DNA of 64,000 nucleotides from Pseudoxanthomonas sangjuensis (GTDB lineage: Bacteria > Pseudomonadota > Gammaproteobacteria > Xanthomonadales > Xanthomonadaceae). This document shows, one piece after another, positions 24,817 through 33,161 of the stretch. Location of the stretch: positions 25,519 through 89,518 of the forward strand of contig NZ_PDWR01000013.1 in NCBI RefSeq assembly GCF_010211755.1. Reading direction: 5' to 3'. The notes under the pieces are model-generated. The model saw nothing but the letters and a program-made list of their open reading frames with translations, did not search any database and was not told where the DNA came from. The translations under genes were made by a program, and so were the position numbers. The stretch's first letter is position 1, and each line of letters opens with the position of its first letter.

Positions 24817-26658
24817 TCAAGGCATCGGCAGTTGCGCGGCGTCGACCGCTCCGGCGCCGCGCCCCCTGGCCTCGATCAGCGCGTCGGCCGGCAGGTCGCC
24901 CTGCCCGTCGAGATGCGCCGAAACGCGGTCCAGCGCGGCATAGACGTAGGGCAGCATCGGCGTGTAATGCGCGCCGTAGGCCGGCAACGCCAGGAAGGCG
25001 TCGAAATGCTCGCCGTTGCGCACGCGCCAGTAGCGCACGTCGCGGCCGGCGGCCTGCGCGGCGGCGACGTACGGCGCGCTGGTGAACGCGGGCGGCACCA
25101 GGCCGTCGTCGGTACCGTGCACGACCAGCACCGGCAGGCCGGCACGCGGCAGGCCCGCCCGGGTCGCGGCGACGCCTTCGCGCACGCGCTTCGCATCGTC
25201 GCCCTGCCCGTCCCACAACCCGCGCAGGCATTGCAGGCCCGGCAGGGTGAAGTCCGGCGGCGCGATCCCGGCATCGACGATGCCGACGCCGTTGCCCGGC
25301 GGGATGCCGGCGCTGTCGCTCCACCACGCGGCGCGCTCGGCGTCGGTCGCCGCACGTGCGCTGAAGTCCGGGTTCTGCGCCGAGAACGCATAGCCGCAAG
25401 GATGCTCGCCGACGCCGTAGCGGCCGTAGGCCGAGGCATAGGTCACCGCGACCGAGCGCCACAGGTCGAAACCGACGCTCAGCGTTCCGGCGGTCAGCGA
25501 CTCGTCGGTCCAGCCGCTGGCGCGCAGCCTGTCGTAGGCCGACTTCGCCTGTGCGGCGACGTCGGCGCCCTCGACCAGGCCCGCCGCCTTCAGCGTGGCG
25601 CAACGCGCCTGCCACAGCGGCTCGACCTGCGCCCGCAGCGGCGGCTGCGGCAATGACCCGGCCGGCAGGTGCAGCAGCGCGCACGGCATCAGCAGCGCGG
25701 CCTCGGTGGAAAAGTCGTACAGCGGGCGGCCGCCGTGGCCGTCGACGTAGACGTTCGGTTCGCCGGCGACGACCGCGTCGAGCCACTCGCCATCGCCTTC
25801 GGCCGCACGCAGCACTGCGCCGCCGCCGTTGGAAATGCCGACGGCGATGACCCGGGTATTGTCGAAAGTGAACGGCGCGTCGTTCGGGAAGGCCGCGGCC
25901 AGCGCGGACAGCGCGAACTCGGCCGCCTGTTTCACGTGCACGCCCCAGTCGGCCTCCGGGTTGTCCTTCGAGTGCGCGTGCTTGAACGCGATACCCCTGG
26001 CATCGGCCGCCGCATCGGGGACGAAGGCCAGCCCGCCGTCGTCGGCTCTGCCCAGGGTGCCGTCGAGCCGCTGCCCCTGCCGCGTGTCGAGGTCGAAATA
26101 GTCGGTGCCCGCGCCCTTGTCGGTGTAGGCGACCGCGCAACCCTTCGGCAGGCCCCAGGCGCCGGCCACCGCGATCGCGCCGTAGACGCCGCGCGAGCCC
26201 GACGCCGGTGCGACCAGCACGCAGCGCTTGTCCGTGTCGAACGCGTCCGGCACCTGCACCAGCACGCGATGCGGCTGCTTGGCGCCCGGCACCCTGGCGA
26301 AGGCGGCGTATTCGCGCCCGGGCACGCTGGCGGTGCTGCCATAGAGCTGGCCGTAGCCGCCGGCCGGCGACAGGTCGGCGATCCCGCGCCAGTTACTCCA
26401 GATCGCGCGACGGCGCAGCTCGGCCGCGGTCGGATGCGCCGCGTCGGCGAAGGCCGGCGGCGCCATCGCGCGCAGGCCGTCGATGCCGAGGCCCGCGGTC
26501 AGCAGGTCGTCGCTGCCGCGATGTTCGGTGACGCGCTGGGGCTGGAGCATCGAAGCCTTCTCCGCGGCATTTTCGTTTTTCGGGGAAGCCGTGCCGCAGG
26601 CCGACAGCAGGCAGGCCAGCACGACGCCAAGTGCGTATGGGGACGGATTATGGTTCAT
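24817..26658 (-). CDS. 3-hydroxybutyrate oligomer hydrolase family lipoprotein (3HBOH)
   Basis: This is a 613-residue exported esterase. A lipobox LLSAC puts the lipidated Cys at 21. The nucleophile Ser276 is in AVGISNGGGAV. A later Asp is in VVHGTDDGLVPP and a His in RNGEHFDAFLALP. The layout and the phrases YTDKGAGTDYFDL and GEPNVYVDG fit the D-3-hydroxybutyrate oligomer hydrolase family, which finishes PHB breakdown to monomers. Those family members are about 690 residues and mostly intracellular or secreted; a lipoprotein form suggests that extracellular oligomers are used. It lies 77 bp upstream of phaE on the same strand, so phaE-phaC could be read from its transcript. Confidence 0.83.
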   Translation of the reverse strand: MNHNPSPYALGVVLACLLSACGTASPKNENAAEKASMLQPQRVTEHRGSDDLLTAGLGIDGLRAMAPPAFADAAHPTAAELRRRAIWSNWRGIADLSPAGGYGQLYGSTASVPGREYAAFARVPGAKQPHRVLVQVPDAFDTDKRCVLVAPASGSRGVYGAIAVAGAWGLPKGCAVAYTDKGAGTDYFDLDTRQGQRLDGTLGRADDGGLAFVPDAAADARGIAFKHAHSKDNPEADWGVHVKQAAEFALSALAAAFPNDAPFTFDNTRVIAVGISNGGGAVLRAAEGDGEWLDAVVAGEPNVYVDGHGGRPLYDFSTEAALLMPCALLHLPAGSLPQPPLRAQVEPLWQARCATLKAAGLVEGADVAAQAKSAYDRLRASGWTDESLTAGTLSVGFDLWRSVAVTYASAYGRYGVGEHPCGYAFSAQNPDFSARAATDAERAAWWSDSAGIPPGNGVGIVDAGIAPPDFTLPGLQCLRGLWDGQGDDAKRVREGVAATRAGLPRAGLPVLVVHGTDDGLVPPAFTSAPYVAAAQAAGRDVRYWRVRNGEHFDAFLALPAYGAHYTPMLPYVYAALDRVSAHLDGQGDLPADALIEARGRGAGAVDAAQLPMP

Positions 26659-26694
26659 GCAGGCAAACTACCTTCGCTGGCAACCGGCGGCATC

Positions 26695-26706
26695 GTACTT
26701 TGGTAC
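26695..26706. promoter_or_regulatory. GTAC-TTTG-GTAC palindrome in the hydrolase/regulator divergent promoter
   Basis: GTACTTTGGTAC lies 37 bases upstream of the hydrolase start and 172 bases upstream of the response regulator start. The same pattern (GTACCTTCGTAC) occurs at 35497-35508 between the TonB receptor and permease genes. The consensus GTAC-YTTS-GTAC has the size and symmetry of a dimeric LuxR-type response-regulator site. Its function is inferred. Confidence 0.45.
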
Positions 26707-26747
26707 CACGCCGGCAATGGCGATTCCTGTTAGAAGATAATTGCGGA

Positions 26748-26854
26748 CCGTTCGTCCTGAGCGTAAGGGCATGGCCCCGGAGTCGAAGGATGCGCGAGGT
26801 CCTTCGACTTCGGCCCTGTGGGCCTACGCCCAGGACGAACGGCTCAATTTTTTT
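26748..26854 (+). repeat. Long intergenic hairpin element ending in a T-run
   Basis: The outer arms CCGTTCGTCCTGAGCGTA (26748-26765) and TACGCCCAGGACGAACGG (26825-26842) pair with one mismatch. Inside, GTCGAAGGA (26782-26790) pairs with TCCTTCGAC (26800-26808), with further pairing around them. Seven T residues (26848-26854) follow. The TTCGTCCTGAGC and GTCGAAGGA words are those of dispersed REP-like palindromes in many proteobacteria. On the plus strand the whole element looks like an intrinsic terminator, 25 bp before the response regulator start, so it could attenuate transcription entering that gene. Confidence 0.7.
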
Positions 26855-26878
26855 ACCCGGTTCCGGCCCAAACCCCGC

Positions 26879-27544
26879 ATGCCCAAGCTCCTGATCGCCG
26901 ACGACCACCCGCTGTTCCGCGCCGCGCTGCGCAGTGCGGCGGCCGATGCGGTCGCGCAACTCGACGTGCTGGAAACCGCCTCGCTGGACGGCGTGCTCGC
27001 AGCGCTGGACGCCCATCCCGACATCGACCTGGTGCTGCTGGACCTGCACATGCCCGGCAACCACGGCCTGGCCGGGCTGGCGGCGATCCGCGCGCAGTTC
27101 CCCGCCGTCGCGGTGGTCGTGGTCTCGGCCAACGACGATCCGCGCGTGGTCCGCCGCGCGCTGGACCACGGCGCCGCCGGCTACCTGCCGAAGAGTTCCG
27201 GGCTGGAGGAACTGCGCGACGCGATCCGCAGCGTGCTCGCCTGCGAGCAGTGGCTGCCGGCCTCGCTGCGCGCCTCGGTGGCGCGCGCGCAGTCGTCGGC
27301 GCACGACACCGAACTGGCCGCGCGCCTGGCCAGCCTGTCGCCGCAGCAGTTCCGCGTGCTGAACTACGTCGCCCAGGGCCTGCTGAACAAGCAGATCGCC
27401 GACCGGCTGGACGTGCAGGAACGCACGGTCAAGGCGCATCTGTCGGCGATCTTCGACCGCCTCGGCGTGCGCAACCGCACCCAGGCCGGCGTGGTGCTGC
27501 GCGAGCTCGAGCTGAGCGATCCGGCGAAGCAGATCGAAGGCTGA
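26879..27544 (+). CDS. LuxR-family response regulator (ErdR/CrbR-like)
   Basis: This is a 221-residue two-domain regulator. The receiver carries the acidic pocket ADDH (residues 7-10), phospho-acceptor Asp55 in LVLLDLHMPGN and the conserved Lys in YLPKSSG. A NarL/LuxR HTH sits at about 150-205 (LSPQQFRVLNYVAQGL, RTVKAHLSAIF). The receiver sequence resembles Pseudomonas ErdR and Vibrio CrbR, which with an SSS-domain kinase (MxtR/CrbS) control acs and carbon use. A kinase of exactly that type is encoded at 29704-33042. The ATG at 26879 is the start of the conserved domain and falls after the terminator-like element. The GNAT gene follows 4 bp downstream. Confidence 0.87.
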   Translation: MPKLLIADDHPLFRAALRSAAADAVAQLDVLETASLDGVLAALDAHPDIDLVLLDLHMPGNHGLAGLAAIRAQFPAVAVVVVSANDDPRVVRRALDHGAAGYLPKSSGLEELRDAIRSVLACEQWLPASLRASVARAQSSAHDTELAARLASLSPQQFRVLNYVAQGLLNKQIADRLDVQERTVKAHLSAIFDRLGVRNRTQAGVVLRELELSDPAKQIEG

Positions 27545-27548
27545 AACG

Positions 27549-27983
27549 ATGCCGGCATTCGACATCCGTCCCGCCCTGCCCGCCGACGCGGCCGAACTCG
27601 CCCGCCTGTCCGGACAGCTCGGCTATCCGGTGGACGCGGGCGAGATGTCGCGCCGGCTCGCCCTCGTACTGGCCGATCCCGCCCGCGCGGTGCTCGTCGC
27701 CGACGCGGGCGGGAACCTGCTCGGCTGGCTGGGCGTGGAGCAGCGGACCACGCTGGAAGGCGGTACGCAGGCCGAGATCGTCGGTTTCGTCGTCGATGCG
27801 CGGGTGCGCCGTTCCGGCGTCGGCCAACGCCTGCTGCAGGCCGCCGAGGCGTGGACCCGAGAACGCGGCTTCGCCGAACTGCGGGTCCGCTCCAACATCG
27901 CCCGCGCCGAATCGCATCCGTTCTACGAGAAACACGGCTTCGTGCGCAAGAAAACCCAGCACGTCTATGCGAAGCGGTTCTAA
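27549..27983 (+). CDS. GNAT-family N-acetyltransferase
   Basis: This 144-residue single GNAT domain has motif A EIVGFVVDARVRRSGVGQRL, holding the R/Q-x2-G-x-G/A CoA-pyrophosphate loop, and the C-terminal FYEKHGFVRKKTQHVY block. The substrate is not predictable. It follows the response regulator by 4 bp, so they form an operon. Whether it acetylates a small molecule or a protein, for instance in the acetyl-CoA control suggested by its neighbour, is open. Confidence 0.83.
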   Translation: MPAFDIRPALPADAAELARLSGQLGYPVDAGEMSRRLALVLADPARAVLVADAGGNLLGWLGVEQRTTLEGGTQAEIVGFVVDARVRRSGVGQRLLQAAEAWTRERGFAELRVRSNIARAESHPFYEKHGFVRKKTQHVYAKRF

Positions 27984-28029
27984 ATCCTTGCGGCTCTAAA
28001 TCCTTCTCCCCGCGGAAGGAGGGCTTCCG

Positions 28030-28518
28030 TCAGATCCGCGAATAACGCCACGACACCATCTTGCCGTCGCGGTACGGCATGACGCCATGGAACGCGCGCG
28101 GATCGTCGTCGAACACCAGCGGCACGAAGTGGCGGTCGCCGTCCCACAGCGGCAGGTCGAGGATGCCGGCGACATCGACCCACTCCAGCGTGCCTTCGGG
28201 GTTGCTCGCGTACGGCTCGCCGCTGAACTTCGTCACCACGAACACGAAACCCAGCCAGTCCTCGCCGTGCTTGCCGAAGCCGGGCCAGCTGATCGTGCCG
28301 CGCAGCGACAGTTCGTCGCATTCGATCCCGGCTTCCTCGCGGATTTCGCGGCGCATGCACGCGACCACGTCCTCGTCCGCCTCGATCTTGCCGCCGAGGC
28401 CGTTGTACTTGCCCAGGTGCAGGTCGCCGGGCCGCGCGTTGCGGTGGATCATCAGCACTTGCGAGCGGTCGGGCGACAGCACGTAGCCCAGGGTGGCGAC
28501 GATGGGGGTGTAAGGCAT
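28030..28518 (-). CDS. NUDIX hydrolase, MutT/8-oxo-dGTP diphosphatase type
   Basis: This 162-residue protein has a complete Nudix box: GGKIEADEDVVACMRREI runs into REEAGIEC, with all metal-binding glutamates. The GKYNGLGGKIE lead-in and the overall length fit the 8-oxo-dGTP or nucleotide-cleaning subgroup. The ATG at 28518 lies 29 bp after the stop of the AlkX-like gene on the same strand, so a DNA-maintenance pair is plausible. Confidence 0.85.
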   Translation of the reverse strand: MPYTPIVATLGYVLSPDRSQVLMIHRNARPGDLHLGKYNGLGGKIEADEDVVACMRREIREEAGIECDELSLRGTISWPGFGKHGEDWLGFVFVVTKFSGEPYASNPEGTLEWVDVAGILDLPLWDGDRHFVPLVFDDDPRAFHGVMPYRDGKMVSWRYSRI

Positions 28519-28547
28519 GGGGAGGTCGATCGTGGCGATGGGCGATT

Positions 28548-29654
28548 CTAACCTTCGGCCAGGCCGAGGAAGCCGCGCATCCGCTGCAGCTCGTCCTCCA
28601 GCGCGGCCTTGAACGCACTGCCGCGCGGCGCCGGCCCGGCGAAGCCGAGTGCGTGCTTCAGGCGGCCGTTCTCGACGCGCAGGTTGGCCCAGCCGTGCAT
28701 CCGCTCGCCCCACAGCAGCGGCAGCGCGTAATGGCCCATGGTGCGTTTCGGCGCGGGCACGTAGGCCTCGAACCTGTAGGTCCAGCCCCACAGCAGCGCG
28801 AAGCGCCGCCGGTCCCAGACCACCGGGTCGAACGGCGCGAGCAGGCGCAGGGCTTCGTCGGGCGCGTGGCGCGTCGAAAGCGGATTCTCGTCGGCCGGCC
28901 AGAACCAGGTGTGGCCTTCGACCACGGCGTGGGCGTAGCGCACCTTCGCCCGCCTGCAGGCCTGTCGCGCTTCGGCGCGCAATTGCGGCGCGCCATAGCC
29001 CAGCAGCGTGGTCAGGTAGCCCAGGCTGGCCGACGGCAACGGCGCGTACAACGCGACCACCCGGTCCAGCAGCGCCTCCGCGCGCGCCTGCCGCGCGGCC
29101 GGGCCGTCGTCGACCGGCGGGTGTTCGACGGCCTCGTAGACCCGCGTGCCGCCGTCGCGCCGCTTGACCCGCAGCAGGCCGCGGTAATGCAGGCCATCCA
29201 GCAACTGGGTGCTGACGTTCAGCTCGCCGCCCCAGTAACCGGGCTGGCGACCGTGGTGGCTGAAGGCTTCGAGCACGTCGCGCGGATGGGTCGGGCCATG
29301 CCGGCGGACGAATTCGAGCAGTTCGGCCGCGTGCCCGCGCGTCTTCGCGTCCCACTCGCGCCGGGCCTTGCGCGGGTGCAGCAGCGGTAGGGTTTCGCGT
29401 GGCAGGAAGCCGTAGTTGACGAAGCAGTCTTCCTCGATGGCCAGCCGCGCATAGCGGCGTTCCAGTTCGCCCGCGCGGTAATCGAGGACGCGGTGGCGCA
29501 GGATCAGGTCCTGCGCCCGCGCCGGCGCGCGCATCGGGTCGGCCTGGACGAAACCCAGCCGTTTGATCGCGGCGCCGAGGCTGGTCGGCTTGAACAGGCT
29601 GCGCGCGATGGCATAGCGCCGCAACTGGCCGAGGTCGGGGGTTTTCTTGCTCAA
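28548..29654 (-). CDS. AlkX/YcaQ-type DNA glycosylase (HTH_42 winged-helix family)
   Basis: This 368-residue protein of the AlkZ/AlkX family is built from tandem winged helices. The catalytic motif is Q-hydrophobic-D in GFVQADPMRAPARAQDL, the form found in E. coli YcaQ (AlkX), which unhooks interstrand crosslinks and removes alkylated bases; AlkZ has QxQ. Further family blocks are NYGFLPRE, RKARREWD and LLAPFDPVVWDRRR. The only start that keeps the catalytic motif is a TTG at 29654. It has no visible Shine-Dalgarno; the next ATG would remove the motif. Confidence 0.85.
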   Translation of the reverse strand: MSKKTPDLGQLRRYAIARSLFKPTSLGAAIKRLGFVQADPMRAPARAQDLILRHRVLDYRAGELERRYARLAIEEDCFVNYGFLPRETLPLLHPRKARREWDAKTRGHAAELLEFVRRHGPTHPRDVLEAFSHHGRQPGYWGGELNVSTQLLDGLHYRGLLRVKRRDGGTRVYEAVEHPPVDDGPAARQARAEALLDRVVALYAPLPSASLGYLTTLLGYGAPQLRAEARQACRRAKVRYAHAVVEGHTWFWPADENPLSTRHAPDEALRLLAPFDPVVWDRRRFALLWGWTYRFEAYVPAPKRTMGHYALPLLWGERMHGWANLRVENGRLKHALGFAGPAPRGSAFKAALEDELQRMRGFLGLAEG

Positions 29655-29703
29655 GACGAAGGAAGGGAGCGGATCGAAGGCGGATCTTATTGCAGCGGCG
29701 GCG

Positions 29704-32700
29704 CTACGCGACGGCCACGCGCGCCGACAGCAGGCGGTCCAGCACCGACTTCAGCGCCAGCGGCCGCAGCGGCTTGGCCAGCGGCGGCAGGTCGGCCTCG
29801 CGCACCGCGGCGCGCACCGCCTCGCCCCGGTCGGCGCTGAGGATCAGGCAAGGTTTCGCGTCGAAGCATTCCGAAAGCCATCGCCACAAATCCACGCCGG
29901 TAGCGTCGTCGTCGAGGTGGTAGTCGAACAGCCAGACGTCGGCCTCCGCCTCGGCGATCGCGCCCGCGGCGGCGGCCGCATCGGCCGCGACGGAAACCCG
30001 GCAGCCCCAGCCTTCGAGCAGTTGTCGCAAGGCGTCGAGCGCAAGCGGGTCGTTGTCCACCGCCAGCACATGGCGACCCGCGAGGCCCGGGCGCGCCGCG
30101 CCGGAAGCGGCCTTGGCCAGCGGCACCGCGACCAGCGGCAGTTCGACCGCGAACACCGAGCCGCGGCCGACCCGGCTGTTCACCGACAGCGGCGCATGCA
30201 GCAACCGGGCGATGCGGTCGGCGATCGACAGGCCGAGCCCGAGCCCCTGCCCGCTCGCGCCTTCGCCGCGGCGGAATTCCTCGAAGATCGCGTGCTGCTC
30301 GCCCGCGCCGATGCCCGGGCCGGTGTCGTGCACTTCGACGCGCAGTTTCCCGTTCGCGCGGCGCACGCCGAACACGATGCCGCCGCGCTGCGTGTAGCGC
30401 ACCGCGTTGGCGAGGAAGTTCTGCAGGATCCGCCGCAGCAGCTGCGGGTCGCTGCGCGTCCACGCGCGCGTCGGCACGTGGGCGAAGCACAGGCCGCGCT
30501 CGCCGGCCAGCGCACGGAATTCCGACGCCAGCGGCTCCAGCACTTCGGCCAGCGGGAAATCGCGCGGCTCGGGCACCAGCCCGCCGGCCTCCAGCCGCGA
30601 CATGTCGAGCAGGCCGTTGAGCAGGTCGGTGGTGGAACCGAGCGCGCCGCGCAGTTGCTCTACCGTTTCCCGCCGCTCCGGCAGCTGCTGCGCCAGCGAG
30701 TCGGTGAACAGGTGCGCGGCGTGCAGCGGCTGCAGCAGGTCGTGGCCGATCGCGGTCAGGAAGCGGCTCTTCGCGTCGTTGGCGTGCTCGGCCTCGCGCT
30801 TGGCGCTTTCCAGCAGCGCGGTGCGCTCGGCCACGCGCTGCTCCAGCGTCTCGTTGGCCCGCTTGAGCTCGCGCTCGGCCTGGCGCGATGCGGTGACGTC
30901 GGTGTAGGTGGCGACGAAACCGCCGCCGGGCATCGGGTTGCCGCGGATCTCGACGATGCTGCCGTCGGGGAACACGCGTTCGGTCAGGTGCGCGGTGCCG
31001 GCGCGCATGTACGCCAGCCGGCGCTGCAACGCATCCTCGCCGGAACCGCGGTGCGGCATGCGCTGCAGCGCCCAGCGGGTCAGGTCCTCGATCGGCCGGC
31101 CGACCTGCAGCAGCTCCGGCGGGAAGCCGAACATCTCCGCGTAGCGCGGGTTCCACGCGACCAGCCGCAGCTCGCGGTCGACCACGCTGAAGCCCTGGCT
31201 CATGTTGTTCAACGCCGCTTCCAGCACCTGCTGGTTGAAGCGCAGGTCCTGCGAAGCCTCGCCGACGATCGCGGCGACCGTGTCGAGTTCACGGGTCTCG
31301 TTGCGCGCGGCGTTGAGCAGCAGGCGCGCCGAGGCCGAACCGAGCACCGCCGACAGTTCGCGCTCCAGCCGCGCCTCGATCGGCGCCGGCACCGGCCCTT
31401 CCGCCGGCGCGCCGTCGAGCAACTGTTCGACGCGCTCGCGCGGCAGGAAACGCAAACCCGCGTCGCGCAGCGCGGAACGGTCGAGGCGGCGGCCGGAAAA
31501 GCGCGGCGTGTCGCGCCGCCAGATCGCCGCGAGCAGCGTGGCCAGCAGGCCGACGAACAGGCTGGCACCGACCGCACGGCCCAGCGGGCTCCAGCCGGTC
31601 AGCCCGAACAACCCCTGCGGCGACAGCCACGACAGTCCGAGCGGCCCCTCGCCCAGCCATGCCGGCGCGCGCCCGGATGCCGCGGCCAGCATCGGCGCCA
31701 GCATCACCCAGGCCCACACCGCGAAACCGGCGACGACGCCGGCGATCGCCGCGCGCGGCGGCGTCTGCGGCCGCCACACCGCGAACCCCAGCGCCGGCGC
31801 CAGCGTCGCCAGCGCCGAGAAGCTCACCGCGCCGACGTCGGCCAGCGCGTCGCTGCCGGCGATCAGGCGGCTGTACGCCCAGGCCAGCAGCATGATCGCG
31901 AGGATGCCGGTGCGGCGCAGCAGCAACAGGCCGCCGCGATGGTCGCCGGCCGAGGTGCCCGACCACGCGCCGCGCAGCAGGCCCGGCGCGAACCAGTGGT
32001 TGCCGATCATCAGGCTCAGGGTCAGCGTGCTGACCACGACCATGCCGGTCGCCGCGCTCAAGCCGCCGAGGAAGGCGAACAGCGCCACGCCTTCGTGCCC
32101 CTGCGAACCATTCCCGGCATACAGCGGCAGCGCCAGCGCGTACATGTCCGACGGCACCCGCGAACCGAGCAGCGCCAGTCCGGCGCGCGCCAGCGGCAGC
32201 GTCGGCAATGCGATCAGCACCAGGTACAGCGGGAACAGCCAGCGCGCCGAACGCACATCGCGCTCGTCGCGGCATTCGACCACGCCGACGTGGAACTGGT
32301 GCGGCAGGATGAACATCGCCAGCGCACCGAGCAGCACCAGCGGCGCGAAGCCGCCGGCGACCTGCGGTGGCGGCGCCGCCGGCGCCGGCAAATCCTTCAG
32401 CCCGAACCAGACGAAGGCGCCCAATGCCAGCATCGCCATCAGCTTGAACAGCGATTCGAAGGCCATCGCCAGCACCAGGCCGCGGTTGTGCTCTGCGGCG
32501 CTGGCGCGGCGGGTGCCGAACAGCATCGCGAACGCGGCCATCGCCAGCGCCACGTACAGCGCACTGTCGCGCCACGCCGGCCCCACGCCGCCGGCGGCGG
32601 AATCGGCGGTGAGCGTGGCGAAGCTCATCGCCACCGCCTTCAGCTGCAGCGCGATGTACGGGATCAGGCCAAGCGCGGCGACCGCGGTCACCGTGGCCGC

Positions 32701-33042
32701 CAGCCATGCGTCCTTGCCCAGGCGGGTGGCGATCAGGTCGGCCAGCGAGGTCGCGTTGGTTTCGCGCGCCAGGCGCACCAGCCGGACCATGAAGGCCACC
32801 GCCAGCGCGTAGAACAGGATCGCGCCGAGGAAGGTCGGCGGCAGCGGCCAGCCGTAGCGCGCGGCCTGGGTGACCGTGCCGTAGAAGGTCCACGAGGTGC
32901 AGTGCACCGCCAGCGACAGCGCATAGACGTGGCGCCAGCGCCGCGCCAGCACCGCCGGGTGGCGCTCGGCGTACAGCGCGGTGCCGAACATCAGCGCCAG
33001 CCACGCCAGCGCGGCCGCGGCCACGAGCCAAAGGCTCAGCAT
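29704..33042 (-). CDS. Hybrid sensor kinase: SSS transporter domain-PAS-HisKA-HATPase-REC (CrbS/MxtR-like)
   Basis: This 1112-residue protein joins a sodium/solute symporter domain of about 12 helices (residues 1-505) to a STAC-like linker (about 510-600). A PAS domain follows (about 605-720), then a coiled segment, HisKA with His767 in AIGHDLLQPL, HATPase (N-box LQNFLANAVRYT, G-box DTGPGIG, GLGLGLSI) and a C-terminal receiver with Asp1040 in LFDYHLDDD. This is the layout of CrbS, MxtR and CbrA-type kinases, which respond to acetate or other carboxylates. Its likely partner regulator is at 26879-27544, 2.2 kb away. The ATG at 33042 opens the first transmembrane helix. Confidence 0.93.
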   Translation of the reverse strand: MLSLWLVAAAALAWLALMFGTALYAERHPAVLARRWRHVYALSLAVHCTSWTFYGTVTQAARYGWPLPPTFLGAILFYALAVAFMVRLVRLARETNATSLADLIATRLGKDAWLAATVTAVAALGLIPYIALQLKAVAMSFATLTADSAAGGVGPAWRDSALYVALAMAAFAMLFGTRRASAAEHNRGLVLAMAFESLFKLMAMLALGAFVWFGLKDLPAPAAPPPQVAGGFAPLVLLGALAMFILPHQFHVGVVECRDERDVRSARWLFPLYLVLIALPTLPLARAGLALLGSRVPSDMYALALPLYAGNGSQGHEGVALFAFLGGLSAATGMVVVSTLTLSLMIGNHWFAPGLLRGAWSGTSAGDHRGGLLLLRRTGILAIMLLAWAYSRLIAGSDALADVGAVSFSALATLAPALGFAVWRPQTPPRAAIAGVVAGFAVWAWVMLAPMLAAASGRAPAWLGEGPLGLSWLSPQGLFGLTGWSPLGRAVGASLFVGLLATLLAAIWRRDTPRFSGRRLDRSALRDAGLRFLPRERVEQLLDGAPAEGPVPAPIEARLERELSAVLGSASARLLLNAARNETRELDTVAAIVGEASQDLRFNQQVLEAALNNMSQGFSVVDRELRLVAWNPRYAEMFGFPPELLQVGRPIEDLTRWALQRMPHRGSGEDALQRRLAYMRAGTAHLTERVFPDGSIVEIRGNPMPGGGFVATYTDVTASRQAERELKRANETLEQRVAERTALLESAKREAEHANDAKSRFLTAIGHDLLQPLHAAHLFTDSLAQQLPERRETVEQLRGALGSTTDLLNGLLDMSRLEAGGLVPEPRDFPLAEVLEPLASEFRALAGERGLCFAHVPTRAWTRSDPQLLRRILQNFLANAVRYTQRGGIVFGVRRANGKLRVEVHDTGPGIGAGEQHAIFEEFRRGEGASGQGLGLGLSIADRIARLLHAPLSVNSRVGRGSVFAVELPLVAVPLAKAASGAARPGLAGRHVLAVDNDPLALDALRQLLEGWGCRVSVAADAAAAAGAIAEAEADVWLFDYHLDDDATGVDLWRWLSECFDAKPCLILSADRGEAVRAAVREADLPPLAKPLRPLALKSVLDRLLSARVAVA

Positions 33043-33107
33043 CGCCCCCTCCCCGCCGATTCAACGCTCATTGCGCAACCGCCCTTCCCATGCCGCCGAG
33101 CATAACG

Positions 33108-33137
33108 AAACGGCGGCGGACTTTCGCCCGCCGCCGC
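33108..33137 (-). terminator. Intrinsic terminator of the TonB receptor gene
   Basis: On the minus strand, GGCGGCGG and CCGCCGCC form an 8-bp G/C stem with a short loop, followed by GTTTCGTTAT. It lies 25-54 bp past the receptor stop and before the kinase start. The T-tract is interrupted, so termination may be partial. Confidence 0.65.
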
Positions 33138-33161
33138 TTGCGCCGTCTCCGGACCGCCGAC

